Positions 26,796-35,904 of a stretch of DNA of 64,000 nt are shown here, in pieces. The DNA is from Gilvibacter sp. SZ-19. Its GTDB lineage: Bacteria; Bacteroidota; Bacteroidia; Flavobacteriales; Flavobacteriaceae. The notes under the pieces are model-generated. The model was not told where the DNA came from. It saw only the letters and a list, made by a program, of their open reading frames with translations, and made no database searches. Location of the stretch: the NCBI RefSeq assembly GCF_002163875.1, contig NZ_CP019333.1:1432864-1496863 (forward strand), read 5' to 3'. The first letter of the stretch is position 1; each line of letters begins with the position of its first letter. The position numbers and the translations under genes were made by a program.

Positions 26796-27740
26796 CTAAA
26801 ATTTATGAATTGAGAAGCTGGCATAGACGGGAAAATGGTCGCTGAATCCGCCTAAATGTTTCTTCCCAACATAGGTCCTAAATGGATTTCCTTTGAATCG
26901 GCCACTGTATTCCCTGAGATAGATCGGGTCAAAAATATCTGCGGATTCAAACCGAAGTCCAAACTTGTCTTTGGTTCTTAAGGTTTCGCTTACCAGAATC
27001 TGATCGAACAGATACCAACTGTCTCTGTATTTGGAGCTTCCGCGTTTACGGGTATGAAGCCTTTCCATGGGGTTATAAAAGGCAGCTGGAACTAGATTTT
27101 CTTTAATGCTTGCAGAATCCGGATTGTCGTTAAAGTCGCCCATAATTACAATATCTGCTTCTTGATCTTCTGCCCGAACGCTCTCCACAACCTCTAAACA
27201 GGTCTGAGCTGCTTTTACTCTTTTGTATTCGGTAAGTTCGGCTCCTTCTCGTCGAGAAGGCCAATGGTTGACCATCAGATGCACAGGAGCTCCCTCTAAA
27301 AGACCCTTAACATAAAGAATGTCTCGGGTATAGTCTCTTGCTCCATCCAAATTATTCACATAGACCGCAACCGTCTTGCTGTCCAACACTTCAAAATGAC
27401 TGTCTCTATAGAGTAGGGCTGTGTCGATACCCCGCTCATCCGGAGCATCAAAATGCACATAGCGATAGCCGTATTTTCTGAGGTGTTTACTGCCAACTAG
27501 ATCGCGGATCACAGTTTTGTTCTCCACCTCTGCGATCCCTACAATTGCCGGAGGTTCGCCAAGTTCATCTACACCTATTTTGGCAATTACGGAGCCGAGC
27601 TTCTTAAGCTTTTTCTCGTAGCGTTTTCGGTTCCAGCGGCGTTCGGATTTGGGTGTAAAATCATCGTCCAAGGTGTATGGATCATCGTGGAGATCGAACA
27701 GATTCTCCAAATTGTAAAAGGCAATGTTCTGTTGTTTCAT
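26796..27740 (-). CDS. Endonuclease/exonuclease/phosphatase-family protein without export signal
   Basis: 314 aa; begins directly with the catalytic core (MKQQNIAFYNLENLFD), so it is cytoplasmic. It has the same landmarks as its paralogue at 16704-17756: AEVENKTVIRDL, VNHWPSRR, MGDFNDNPDS, WYLFDQILVS and GGFSDHFPV. All metal and catalytic positions are present. Substrate unknown: phosphodiester bonds in nucleic acid are the family default. Diverges from hflX and stands alone upstream of the SprF promoter. Confidence 0.92.
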   Translation of the reverse strand: MKQQNIAFYNLENLFDLHDDPYTLDDDFTPKSERRWNRKRYEKKLKKLGSVIAKIGVDELGEPPAIVGIAEVENKTVIRDLVGSKHLRKYGYRYVHFDAPDERGIDTALLYRDSHFEVLDSKTVAVYVNNLDGARDYTRDILYVKGLLEGAPVHLMVNHWPSRREGAELTEYKRVKAAQTCLEVVESVRAEDQEADIVIMGDFNDNPDSASIKENLVPAAFYNPMERLHTRKRGSSKYRDSWYLFDQILVSETLRTKDKFGLRFESADIFDPIYLREYSGRFKGNPFRTYVGKKHLGGFSDHFPVYASFSIHKF

Positions 27741-27842
27741 GCTGATAGCTGAAGGAGTTGGTCAAATTACAAAAATTCGCTGCAATCTCCCTTTTTATAA
27801 GGAATTGAAGCAGTAAAAAATACATCGAATCAAGTGGTTTTG

Positions 27843-27850
27843 TACCTTTG
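27843..27850 (+). promoter_or_regulatory. -7 box of hflX, leaderless arrangement
   Basis: TACCTTTG, exact consensus, ends five bases before the hflX ATG at 27856. Transcription would start at or next to the start codon. Confidence 0.65.
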
Positions 27851-27855
27851 CACCC

Positions 27856-29073
27856 ATGCTAGAGCAAAAAGAAATAGCTTACGAGAAAACCGTGTTGGTC
27901 GGGATAGTGACCCAAGGTCAGGATGCCGATACCTTAGAGGACTATTTGGACGAACTCCAATTTTTGGCTTATACGGCCGGAGGAGAGGTGACCAAAAGGT
28001 TCACCCAACGCATGGAGCGTCCAAATCCGAAGACCTTTATTGGAACCGGGAAAATGGAAAAGCTGCAGGAGTACGTAAAAGAGAACGATATCACAACGGT
28101 GATCTTTGACGACGAGCTCACTCCTGCGCAGCAGAATAATATAGAGAAATTACTGCGCTGTAAGATCCTGGACAGAACCGGTCTGATTCTCGACATTTTT
28201 GCCCAAAGGGCTAAGACGAGTTATGCCCGTACACAAGTGGAATTAGCGCAATACGAATACTTATTACCTCGATTAACTGGCTTGTGGACACACTTAGAAC
28301 GTCAGCGCGGGGGTATTGGAATGCGCGGTCCTGGAGAAACGGAAATTGAGACAGACCGTCGTATCGTAAGAGATCGTATCGCCTTGCTTAAAAAGAAACT
28401 TCAGACCATTGACAAGCAAATGGCTGTGCAACGCGGAAACCGCGGAGCTTTGGTACGCGTGGCTTTGGTTGGTTATACCAATGTGGGGAAATCCACCTTA
28501 ATGAATGTGATCTCTAAATCCAATGTTTTTGCAGAGAATAAACTCTTTGCAACACTTGATACCACGGTGCGAAAGGTAGTGATCGGTAATTTGCCATTTT
28601 TGCTAAGCGACACGGTTGGGTTTATCAGAAAGCTACCAACGCAATTGGTAGAATCCTTTAAAAGTACACTGGACGAGGTTCGCGAAGCTGACCTGTTGTT
28701 GCATGTAGTAGATATCTCGCATCCGAACTTTGAGGAGCATATCGAATCTGTGAACGGTATTTTAGATGAGATTCACTGCACCGATAAACCAACCCTTATG
28801 GTGTTCAACAAGATCGATGCCTATACCCATGAAGTAATTGCCCCCGATGATCTCACCACAGAGCGCACCACTAAGCACAATACTCTAGAACAGTGGCAAC
28901 GTACCTGGATGGCCCGAGCTAATGGGGATGCCATTTTTATATCCGCCTTGAACAAGGAGAATCTCGAAGAATTCAGAAAGACGGTTTACGAGAAAGTTCG
29001 CGAGATACATATCACGCGTTTTCCGTATAATCATTTCCTTTATCCGTCTTACGAAGAAGGAGATCAAGAATAA
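27856..29073 (+). CDS. hflX: GTPase HflX
   Basis: Ribosome-associated GTPase that splits stalled or hibernating ribosomes. The N-terminal HflX domain has the glycine-rich loop ERQRGGIGMRGPGE (148-161). GTPase motifs: P-loop GYTNVGKST (206-214), G3 DTVG (252-255) and G4 NKID (318-321). The length of 405 aa is normal. Its promoter leaves essentially no leader. A bidirectional terminator follows four bases after the stop. Confidence 0.98.
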   Translation: MLEQKEIAYEKTVLVGIVTQGQDADTLEDYLDELQFLAYTAGGEVTKRFTQRMERPNPKTFIGTGKMEKLQEYVKENDITTVIFDDELTPAQQNNIEKLLRCKILDRTGLILDIFAQRAKTSYARTQVELAQYEYLLPRLTGLWTHLERQRGGIGMRGPGETEIETDRRIVRDRIALLKKKLQTIDKQMAVQRGNRGALVRVALVGYTNVGKSTLMNVISKSNVFAENKLFATLDTTVRKVVIGNLPFLLSDTVGFIRKLPTQLVESFKSTLDEVREADLLLHVVDISHPNFEEHIESVNGILDEIHCTDKPTLMVFNKIDAYTHEVIAPDDLTTERTTKHNTLEQWQRTWMARANGDAIFISALNKENLEEFRKTVYEKVREIHITRFPYNHFLYPSYEEGDQE

Positions 29074-29076
29074 AAA

Positions 29077-29106
29077 AAGCCGCTTTTTCTAGCGGCTTTC
29101 TTTTTG
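29077..29106. terminator. Bidirectional terminator between hflX and the DUF3078 gene
   Basis: AAGCCGCT (29077-29084) and AGCGGCTT (29091-29098) form a perfect stem flanked by A-rich sequence on the left and T-rich on the right, so it serves both converging genes. Confidence 0.85.
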
Positions 29107-29123
29107 TTTTCAATACTGCGGAT

Positions 29124-30059
29124 TTAGAACTTGTAGTTCACTCCAAAGAGCCAGTAGCTCTGAATATCGTTGTCTACATTGTCGAATGTTGGAGTTGGGT
29201 CACCATCCATAACATTGGCCAAGGCATTAGCCAAAGCTTCTTGTTGGTTACCTCTTAGACCCAATTCAAATCCAATACCGATACCTTTCCAAAGGGTGTA
29301 ACCCAAGGAGTTGATCCAAGTCCAGTTAGACAAGTCGCTAGACTCGTAACTCTGGAATGCCGATAGGTTGGATTTAAAGTTTAGTTTTCCGATAGATCTG
29401 GTATAGTCTACCAAGATCTTTGCTCCCAAAGAGGAGTTGAACACGGCATCGTTGTCTGCAAACACAAAGTTGTAGTTCAACGGGTGTACTACCACAACTA
29501 AGTTTTCGATAGGGGTCCAAGTGGCACCCACACCAAGATCCAAATAACCTGGGTCGTTGAAGTTGTTCAAAATAGTAGAACGGTATTCGGCTAAACCGGA
29601 AACAGCTAAGTTTTTCGCAATATTACGACCGTAAAGCGAGCTGATGTTGAATACATCTGTAGCCTCTTGGAAGCTGTCATCGTCTGTTGGGTCGTCTTGA
29701 TCGTCGAACTTTACCCAACCCAGATTCACGTTAAGCGCGTTTCTCCAGAAAAACTTTTCTTGTTTTAAGTTGGCAAAGCTGTTAAAGGTGATCCCGATGT
29801 TTCCTGAGGATACATTCGGCGTTCCTTGCGCGTACCAATTACTGAATTCAGAAACGTTGAATCCTACGGTTCCAAAGGCTCCAAATTTCCAACCCGGCAG
29901 GGCGTCTAATTGTGCTTGTAGTCCATTTGCGCGACCTTGAATGGCAGCGATAGAATCTTTCTTAGCTGCAATAGCGGCTTTTAGTTCTTCTTCGGTTTCT
30001 TGTCCCCAACTTAGTGCGGGCAAAACCAATAGGGCAAAAAGTAGTGCAATTCTCTTCAT
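29124..30059 (-). CDS. DUF3078-family outer membrane protein
   Basis: 311 aa, signal peptide to SWGQ, a short coiled segment rich in Ala, Lys and Glu (about 22-52), then amphipathic strands ending in WLFGVNYKF with terminal Phe, typical of an outer-membrane barrel. The DUF3078 pattern is seen in FNVSEFSNWYAQGTPNVSSG and RNALNVNLGWVKFDD. Function unknown. It has its own promoter and lies downstream of the SUF operon, as I recall from other flavobacteria. Confidence 0.9.
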   Translation of the reverse strand: MKRIALLFALLVLPALSWGQETEEELKAAIAAKKDSIAAIQGRANGLQAQLDALPGWKFGAFGTVGFNVSEFSNWYAQGTPNVSSGNIGITFNSFANLKQEKFFWRNALNVNLGWVKFDDQDDPTDDDSFQEATDVFNISSLYGRNIAKNLAVSGLAEYRSTILNNFNDPGYLDLGVGATWTPIENLVVVVHPLNYNFVFADNDAVFNSSLGAKILVDYTRSIGKLNFKSNLSAFQSYESSDLSNWTWINSLGYTLWKGIGIGFELGLRGNQQEALANALANVMDGDPTPTFDNVDNDIQSYWLFGVNYKF

Positions 30060-30117
30060 TGCTTGTGTGTTTTTTATTGATAAAACAGGGCGCTATCCCT
30101 CTTAATTAGTTACCCGG

Positions 30118-30125
30118 CAAAGATA
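30118..30125 (-). promoter_or_regulatory. Promoter of the DUF3078 gene
   Basis: Minus-strand TATCTTTG (exact -7 box) with a TTG at 30149-30151, 23 bases upstream, in the expected -33 position. The leader is about 50 bases. Confidence 0.65.
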
Positions 30126-30186
30126 CGCCATATAATTCCTGTAGAAATCAAGGGATACTAAAGTTTAGGAATTTGGATGAAAGGAC

Positions 30187-30206
30187 GTAAAACTTCGACG
30201 TTTTAC
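30187..30206 (-). terminator. Hairpin at the end of the SUF operon
   Basis: GTAAAAC (30187-30193) and GTTTTAC (30200-30206) form a 7-bp perfect stem that overlaps the DUF2480 stop codon. There is no good T tract on the minus strand, so termination is uncertain. Confidence 0.4.
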
Positions 30207-30709
30207 CTGCGCTTGTATATGGGTACAGAAGAACAGGCTTCGCCAAAGAGTACGCTTTTAGCTACACCTTGCAGTCTGTTGCTTAAGGCGATCAAGGCTT
30301 GTTCTGGGATATCACGATCTCCGCAGCCTTTAACAATGACAGGCTTGTCTTGAAATTCGCTCAAATCTAACTGCTCCATAAACTGCTGCGCATAGGTAGT
30401 CATTGCTGTCGTTCTGTCTCCCAAAACGACTGTCTTAGCTACAGGATTCACCAAAGACGCGACCAGCATAAAGGCCCAGCCAGGTAAAATGGCATCTGTA
30501 CTGCAATGCAAGGCTACCACCTTGTCTTGAAAAATACTGAAATCAGTTTCTTGTAAATGGGCGCGAAACTCTTTTTCTTTTAAGATGAATCCGGCTTCTA
30601 GCCATTGTGAAATATCGAGATCAACAACCTCCACTTCTGGAAATAATGCTTCCAGATCTAAGTTGATCAATGGGCTTTTAGCCACTCTATTTACAATGGG
30701 CTCTTCCAT
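30203..30709 (-). CDS. DUF2480-family protein
   Basis: 168 aa, cytoplasmic, opening with EPIVNRVAKSPLINLDLE as in other Bacteroidota DUF2480 proteins and containing DRTTAMTTYAQQFME and the Cys residues of VIVKGCGDRDIP and FGEACSSVP. The molecular role is not known. It is the last gene of the SUF operon, three bases after the HMG-CoA synthase gene. The position suggests a link to Fe-S metabolism (inference). Confidence 0.88.
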   Translation of the reverse strand: MEEPIVNRVAKSPLINLDLEALFPEVEVVDLDISQWLEAGFILKEKEFRAHLQETDFSIFQDKVVALHCSTDAILPGWAFMLVASLVNPVAKTVVLGDRTTAMTTYAQQFMEQLDLSEFQDKPVIVKGCGDRDIPEQALIALSNRLQGVAKSVLFGEACSSVPIYKRR

Positions 30710-30712
30710 GCT

Positions 30713-32137
30713 TTAGGCCTTGTTTTGCGCGTATGTTCTAAGACCAATTGCGGTTTCCTTTTCTGATTCGATATGGGTAAGCACTATATCATCAGAAACA
30801 ACTAAGGGTTGTTGTTGGGCTCCGGTATGCAATTGCTGATAGGTTTTAATATCTACCTGTTTGCGGGCTTGCAGTTGTTTTTTCAGATCCATATTGGCTA
30901 TCCCAGCCTTCCAGCTTGGGAGCACTTCACCTTGGAACACCTTAGATTTAGAACCACTTCCGTAGGCAATGAATCCAAGAGATTTTCCTGTTAGATCTAT
31001 GCCGTCTTCTTGGGCATGCATAAGCAAACTTACCAATGCCATGAAAATAGAGGCCGTGTACATATTTCCAATTACAGAAGATGCGCGTTCGGTGATCTCT
31101 ATATGATCTGAGACAAACTTAGTGTATAAGCTCGACTTGGCAACAGTGCGCTTCCAGCCTTTCTGGTCCTCATCTGGATTGCCAACTTCTGCTATCAAGG
31201 CCTCGTATTTCGGTGTGTCTTTGATCCAATCCAACCAGTTGCGTAAAATGATTCGACGCCCGTGATAGGCATAAGGCAGGTGAAAGACCAAGTAGTCCCA
31301 ATTCATAAAATTGGCAGTGCTTTTTTGCTCTTTATAATGCGCCAATGCTTCTGTAATCCTGTCGGAATAACAGGCATTCGAATATTGTCCGTCAAAAACA
31401 GGCTCTTCGCGGTAAACGTTTACAATACGATGTGGGTCCGACCATAAGGAACCTGTCTGTTCAGAATTCGGTAATGAAATAGCAGCGAAATCGGTCAACT
31501 CTTTTAAAAGGTCTTCTTTTACAAAGCTACGGCGAGGCTTAAAGAAGTCTCCTACACTTTGCATTCCAATGCCCCATGTATCTCCAAGGCATACTATTTT
31601 AGGGTCCGCAGTGATCAAAACTGCTACTGCGCCTGCGCCTTGGGTGTATTCTCCTGTGGAGTGTAATTCGTATTTAGAAAGATCAGAAGCAATGACAATT
31701 GCTTTTCTATTTTGCCCTCCTTTTACCCAGTCCAAACAATTTTGCATGGCGTCTACAGCGCCAACACAAGCAAAGGTCAGATCAACAACATCGCAGTTTT
31801 TAAAACAGCGATTGCCATATTGAGGTGCTAAACGCTGCTCTACATATTCTGTGGCATAGGTTGCTGTGGGCTTGGAACCGTCTACGGCACTTTCTGTTCC
31901 AACGTAGATCCGGCCAATTTCACGTGGATCCAAGTTGTTGTCGTCTATGAGTTTCCAGAGTGCGTTGGCTGCAAAACTAGCCGCGTCCTCATCGGTATCG
32001 GGCAAGGCCATTTGCTCTAGGCCAAGTCCTTTTCTCAGTTTCTCATAAGGGATTTCTCGTGCTTCGGCCAGGTCTGCGATATCCAAATACAATTTGGGGA
32101 TATAGACAGCTATGGCATCGATTCCGTATGTGCTCAT
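30713..32137 (-). CDS. mvaS: Hydroxymethylglutaryl-CoA synthase
   Basis: Condenses acetyl-CoA with acetoacetyl-CoA to HMG-CoA, the second step of the mevalonate route to isoprenoids. Thiolase fold with general base Glu82 (VGTESAVDG), nucleophile Cys124 (DLTFACVGAVDAM) and His286 (LVFHLPYAYHGR). The length of 474 aa is eukaryote-like and long for bacteria. It sits inside the SUF operon, 11 bases after the DUF59 gene and just ahead of DUF2480; no other mevalonate-pathway gene is in the window. A PksG-type beta-branching role is unlikely without a polyketide cluster. Confidence 0.93.
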   Translation of the reverse strand: MSTYGIDAIAVYIPKLYLDIADLAEAREIPYEKLRKGLGLEQMALPDTDEDAASFAANALWKLIDDNNLDPREIGRIYVGTESAVDGSKPTATYATEYVEQRLAPQYGNRCFKNCDVVDLTFACVGAVDAMQNCLDWVKGGQNRKAIVIASDLSKYELHSTGEYTQGAGAVAVLITADPKIVCLGDTWGIGMQSVGDFFKPRRSFVKEDLLKELTDFAAISLPNSEQTGSLWSDPHRIVNVYREEPVFDGQYSNACYSDRITEALAHYKEQKSTANFMNWDYLVFHLPYAYHGRRIILRNWLDWIKDTPKYEALIAEVGNPDEDQKGWKRTVAKSSLYTKFVSDHIEITERASSVIGNMYTASIFMALVSLLMHAQEDGIDLTGKSLGFIAYGSGSKSKVFQGEVLPSWKAGIANMDLKKQLQARKQVDIKTYQQLHTGAQQQPLVVSDDIVLTHIESEKETAIGLRTYAQNKA

Positions 32138-32148
32138 ACCTTAAAATT

Positions 32149-32475
32149 TTACAACATGCCCAGTTCCAGTTTGGCTTCCTCGCTCATCAGGTCCTGGCTC
32201 CAAGGTGGGTCAAAGGTGATCTCCACTTCGGCGTCTTTTACAGCCTTGATGGACTTGACTTTATCTTCTACCTCCTTGGGCAGGGTCTCTGCCACCGGAC
32301 AGTTTGGTGTGGTTAGGGTCATTAGTATTTTAACGTCCATGTCTTCATTGACAAGCACGTCGTAAATCAGTCCTAATTCATAAATATCAACTGGAATTTC
32401 CGGATCAAAAATGGTCTTTAATACCTTTACGATCTTTTCTCCAAGTTCGGCGGTATCTACAGTTTGCTCGCTCAT
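32149..32475 (-). CDS. sufT: DUF59 (MIP18-like) Fe-S assembly protein, SufT type
   Basis: 108 aa single MIP18 domain with DPEIPVDIYELGLIYDV (24-40) and the reactive Cys59 in LTTPNCP. Helps maturation of Fe-S proteins, probably in cluster transfer. It lies two bases after sufE in the SUF operon, which supports the SufT name. Confidence 0.92.
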   Translation of the reverse strand: MSEQTVDTAELGEKIVKVLKTIFDPEIPVDIYELGLIYDVLVNEDMDVKILMTLTTPNCPVAETLPKEVEDKVKSIKAVKDAEVEITFDPPWSQDLMSEEAKLELGML

Positions 32476-32477
32476 AT

Positions 32478-32903
32478 TTATGCCTTTAATTGAGATTGAT
32501 ACGCCACGGCGTATAGTTTGATTTGTTTTATCATAGAAACCAAGCCATTGGCTCGGGTTGGAGACAAATGCTCCTTAAGGCCTATCTCATCTACAAAAGC
32601 GAGATCTGCATTTACTATGGCCTCTGGAGATTGTCCAGAAAATACACGGATCAACAAGGCGACTATTCCTTTGGTAATTATCGCATCGCTGTCTGCCGTA
32701 AGTATGACTTTCCCGTCCTGAAGTTCGGCGTGTAACCAGACTTTGGACTGGCAGCCTTTGATGATGAATTCATCTGTTTTGTACTGCGGATCGATAAGGG
32801 GCAAGGATTTCCCCAAGGCGATCATATGCTCGTAGCGCTGCATCCAATCTTCAAAGAATGCAAATTCTTCAATTATTTCTTCTTGAATTTCCGCTATGGT
32901 CAT
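32478..32903 (-). CDS. sufE: SufE sulfur acceptor
   Basis: 141 aa; takes persulfide sulfur from SufS and passes it to SufBCD. Acceptor Cys51 lies in FIIKGCQSKVWL as in all SufE proteins. It overlaps the upstream META gene by four bases, indicating translational coupling. Confidence 0.96.
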   Translation of the reverse strand: MTIAEIQEEIIEEFAFFEDWMQRYEHMIALGKSLPLIDPQYKTDEFIIKGCQSKVWLHAELQDGKVILTADSDAIITKGIVALLIRVFSGQSPEAIVNADLAFVDEIGLKEHLSPTRANGLVSMIKQIKLYAVAYQSQLKA

Positions 32904-33322
32904 TCTTCTATTTTTTCCAATTGCATTAAAACCGTATCTGCATTGACCAGATTAATTTTGCCGTCATCTGAAACAGCAACTCCATTAACGGCACCGAGCC
33001 CCTGCATGAATTGTTTTTCCAATTCCATGCGGCCTTCACAGAACATTTTAGTAGACCCTAAAGCCTCTATGCTCATGCTGCTGCCATTCTGAGAAAAGTT
33101 TCCAAAGATCTTGTTGCAGCCAGAAGTGCCATTCACGCTATTTCCGCTAGCGTCAAAGGTCAATTCCATGCCTTCACTACTTAGATCTTCGCCATTCATA
33201 GACACGATCTTATAATTTCCGTTAAGCTCCATATCGGCTTTAGCTTTACCGTTGGTAGCACTTTGTTTACTGCCGTTACAACTCAGCATTAAACCGAGTA
33301 TTAATAATATTCCAATTCTCAT
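32900..33322 (-). CDS. META-domain lipoprotein inside the SUF operon
   Basis: 140 aa, lipobox MLSC with Cys15, then one META (HslJ-like) domain: LNGNYKIVSMNGEDL, GTSGCNKIFGNF, and the metal-site-like KMFCEGRMELEKQFM. META domains occur in heat-shock or envelope lipoproteins without a defined activity. It sits 14 bases downstream of sufS and overlaps sufE, so it is co-expressed with Fe-S assembly despite being an envelope protein. Confidence 0.88.
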   Translation of the reverse strand: MRIGILLILGLMLSCNGSKQSATNGKAKADMELNGNYKIVSMNGEDLSSEGMELTFDASGNSVNGTSGCNKIFGNFSQNGSSMSIEALGSTKMFCEGRMELEKQFMQGLGAVNGVAVSDDGKINLVNADTVLMQLEKIEE

Positions 33323-33336
33323 ACTTCTAATTTAGG

Positions 33337-34575
33337 TTAACTAAGCATTTGCTGTGCGCGCTTCACTCCGGCTACCAATCTGTCGATCTCTTCGGTAGTG
33401 TTGTAGAATGAAAAGGACGCCCGCACAGTTCCAGGGATCTGATAAAAATCCATGATAGGCTGTGCACAATGGTGTCCGGTACGCACTGCTATACCTAATT
33501 TGTCAAGAATGGTGCCAACATCATACGGATGCACGCCCTCTAAATTAAAAGAAATAACCGAGGTCTTGTCGGCCGAGGTTCCATAAATGCGCAAACCGGG
33601 AATCTCGAGCAACTGCTTAGTTGCATATTCTAACAGCTGCTGCTCGTAGGCTGCTATGGCTTCTAAACCAATCGAATTCAAGTAATCTATTGCGATGCCA
33701 AAGGCAATACCGCCAGAGACATTTGGAGTTCCGGCTTCGAACTTATGGGGCAGTTCCGCATAGGTTGTTTTCTCAAAGCTTACTTCTTTGATCATCTCAC
33801 CTCCACCTTGATAAGGCGGTAATTTATTCAACCAACTTTCTTTTCCGTAAAGAAACCCGATACCTGTAGGGCCACACATCTTATGGGCGGAACTCACGTA
33901 AAAATCGGCATCTAAATCTTGGACATCGACCTGCTGGTGAGCACAAGCTTGAGCTCCATCTATCAAAACGGCTGCCCCGTGCTGGTGGGCCAGTGCTATG
34001 ATCTCTTTTACAGGATTAATGGTGCCTAAGGCGTTAGAAATATGGTTTACGAATACGAGTTTGGTCTTGCTGTTTAATAAGGATTTGTACTGCTGCATTT
34101 GCAAAGCACCTTCCTCGTTCATCGGGATCACTTTTAAAACCGCTCCAGTGCGTTGACAAAGCATTTGCCAAGGCACTATGTTGGAGTGATGCTCCATGGC
34201 CGACACTACAATCTCGTCTCCCTCTTGCAAAAGGTTGCTAAAACCGTTGGCGACAATATTGATACTGTGTGTGGTCCCAGAGGTGAAGATCACCTCGTGT
34301 TGTTTTTCTGCCCCTATATACTTCTGAATCTTTTTGCGTGCAGCTTCGTAGGCGTCTGTCGCTTCTTGTGACAGCGCGTGGACTCCGCGGTGGATATTCG
34401 CGTTGTAATTGCTGTAATAATCAACAATGCTGTCAATGACCACTTGCGGTTTTTGCGAGGTAGCGGCATTGTCAAAATACACCAAGGGATAACCGTTCAC
34501 TTCGCGTTTTAAGATTGGAAAATCTTTGCGAATAGCGGTAACATCAAAGGGTATTTTGGCTGTTTGATTCATCAA
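33337..34575 (-). CDS. sufS: Cysteine desulfurase SufS
   Basis: PLP enzyme releasing sulfur from cysteine for Fe-S assembly. PLP Lys232 lies in SSAHKMCGPTGIG, the active-site Cys370 in RTGHHCAQP, the class II hallmark. The N-terminus has YFDNAATSQKP and the length (412 aa) is standard. 14 bases after sufD. Confidence 0.98.
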   Translation of the reverse strand: MMNQTAKIPFDVTAIRKDFPILKREVNGYPLVYFDNAATSQKPQVVIDSIVDYYSNYNANIHRGVHALSQEATDAYEAARKKIQKYIGAEKQHEVIFTSGTTHSINIVANGFSNLLQEGDEIVVSAMEHHSNIVPWQMLCQRTGAVLKVIPMNEEGALQMQQYKSLLNSKTKLVFVNHISNALGTINPVKEIIALAHQHGAAVLIDGAQACAHQQVDVQDLDADFYVSSAHKMCGPTGIGFLYGKESWLNKLPPYQGGGEMIKEVSFEKTTYAELPHKFEAGTPNVSGGIAFGIAIDYLNSIGLEAIAAYEQQLLEYATKQLLEIPGLRIYGTSADKTSVISFNLEGVHPYDVGTILDKLGIAVRTGHHCAQPIMDFYQIPGTVRASFSFYNTTEEIDRLVAGVKRAQQMLS

Positions 34576-34589
34576 GTCCGAGGGCTTTC

Positions 34590-35903
34590 TTATAGGTTAA
34601 AACCAAGTTGAACTCCAATCTTTTCGGCGATCAACAGGTTGATACGCTTTTTGAGTTCTGGGATCTTCACACTTTCCAAAACGTTGTTGGCAAAGGCGTA
34701 CATCAAAAGGGCGTTAGCCTCTTTTTTTCCAATACCACGAGAACGTAGATAGAACAATGCATCTTCGTCCAATTGACCAATGGTACAACCGTGAGAACAT
34801 TTCACATCGTCTGCAAAGATCTCCAATTGTGGTTTGGCGTTAATGGTCGCCTTGTCACTGATAAGGATGTTGTTGTTCTGCTGGAAAGCATCGATCTTCT
34901 GAGCGATCTTATCCACCAAAACTTTTCCGTTGAACACCCCTACAGCGGCATCGTCATAGATGCCTTTATAGTCTTGGTGACTCTCGCAGTTCGGAGACTG
35001 GTGATGTACCAAAGTGGAATGATCCACATGTTGTTTCTTCTCAATAATGGTCACTCCTTTCAGTGTGGAATCACAGTGTTCTCCCTGCTGGTAGAAGTTC
35101 AAATTATTTCTGATGAGCTTTCCGCCAAAGGAGAAAGTGTGTACGCGGCAGTTGCTGTCGCGTTCTTGCTTTATGTAAGTACTGTCTATCAGCGAAGCGG
35201 TTTCAACATCGTTCTGCACCTTGTAGTAATCCACATAAGCGCGCTTCTCTGCAAAGATCTCCGTAACCGAATTGGTCAAGATCGGATGCTCGGCCAAACT
35301 TTGGTGACGCTCAATGATCTGTACATGTGCATTCTCACCAACAACAATAAGATTACGCGGTTGGATCATAAGTGCTGCTTCACTTCCTGTAGCAAAATTG
35401 ATGATCTCAATAGGTTTCTCAACTTCCTTATGTGCAGGTATGTGAATGTAAGCGCCTTCTTTGGCAAAGGCCGTATTGAGTGATGTTATGCTGTCTGTCT
35501 CCGCAGCTTTATTAAAATAAGCTTCAATTACAGGGCGGTATTTGTCTTTACTTAAGGCCGCAGAAAGCAAGCAAACGTCTATGCCGTCGTGTGTTGTCTC
35601 CGACAAGAAAGAACTGTAAACGCCATCGATAAACACAACCTTGTAAGTGTCAATATCGTGCAAGAAGTACTGCTTAACATTCTTGTACTCCAAAGCGTCC
35701 GATTTCTTTGGGAAAACGGTGTAATCTGCTTTGAGCATCTTGTCTAGCGGGGTGTACTTCCATGCTTCCTGCTTGCGCGATGGGAACCCTCCGCTCTCAA
35801 AGTTCTTAATGGCTGCAGCGCGAATATCGTGGATCACATGTTGGTGATCCAAGGTATCCTCATAGGCCATATAAGACGAGATCAATTTGTCTTTTAAACT
35901 CAT
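34590..35903 (-). CDS. sufD: SufD subunit of the SUF scaffold
   Basis: 437 aa right-handed beta-helix protein, partner of SufB in the SufBC2D scaffold. The C-terminal signature DVKCSHGCTIGQLDEDALFY and GIGKKEANALL is clear. It follows sufC by one base. Confidence 0.96.
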   Translation of the reverse strand: MSLKDKLISSYMAYEDTLDHQHVIHDIRAAAIKNFESGGFPSRKQEAWKYTPLDKMLKADYTVFPKKSDALEYKNVKQYFLHDIDTYKVVFIDGVYSSFLSETTHDGIDVCLLSAALSKDKYRPVIEAYFNKAAETDSITSLNTAFAKEGAYIHIPAHKEVEKPIEIINFATGSEAALMIQPRNLIVVGENAHVQIIERHQSLAEHPILTNSVTEIFAEKRAYVDYYKVQNDVETASLIDSTYIKQERDSNCRVHTFSFGGKLIRNNLNFYQQGEHCDSTLKGVTIIEKKQHVDHSTLVHHQSPNCESHQDYKGIYDDAAVGVFNGKVLVDKIAQKIDAFQQNNNILISDKATINAKPQLEIFADDVKCSHGCTIGQLDEDALFYLRSRGIGKKEANALLMYAFANNVLESVKIPELKKRINLLIAEKIGVQLGFNL

Positions 35904-35904
35904 A

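Noticed and set aside
30713-32137. PksG-type HMG-CoA synthase of a polyketide cluster
   Set aside because: No acyl carrier protein, ketosynthase or enoyl-CoA hydratase genes nearby; SUF genes surround it.
34773-35483. 236-codon ORF on the plus strand opposite sufD
   Set aside because: Shadow of sufD, which has full family conservation on the minus strand; no domain in the shadow product.
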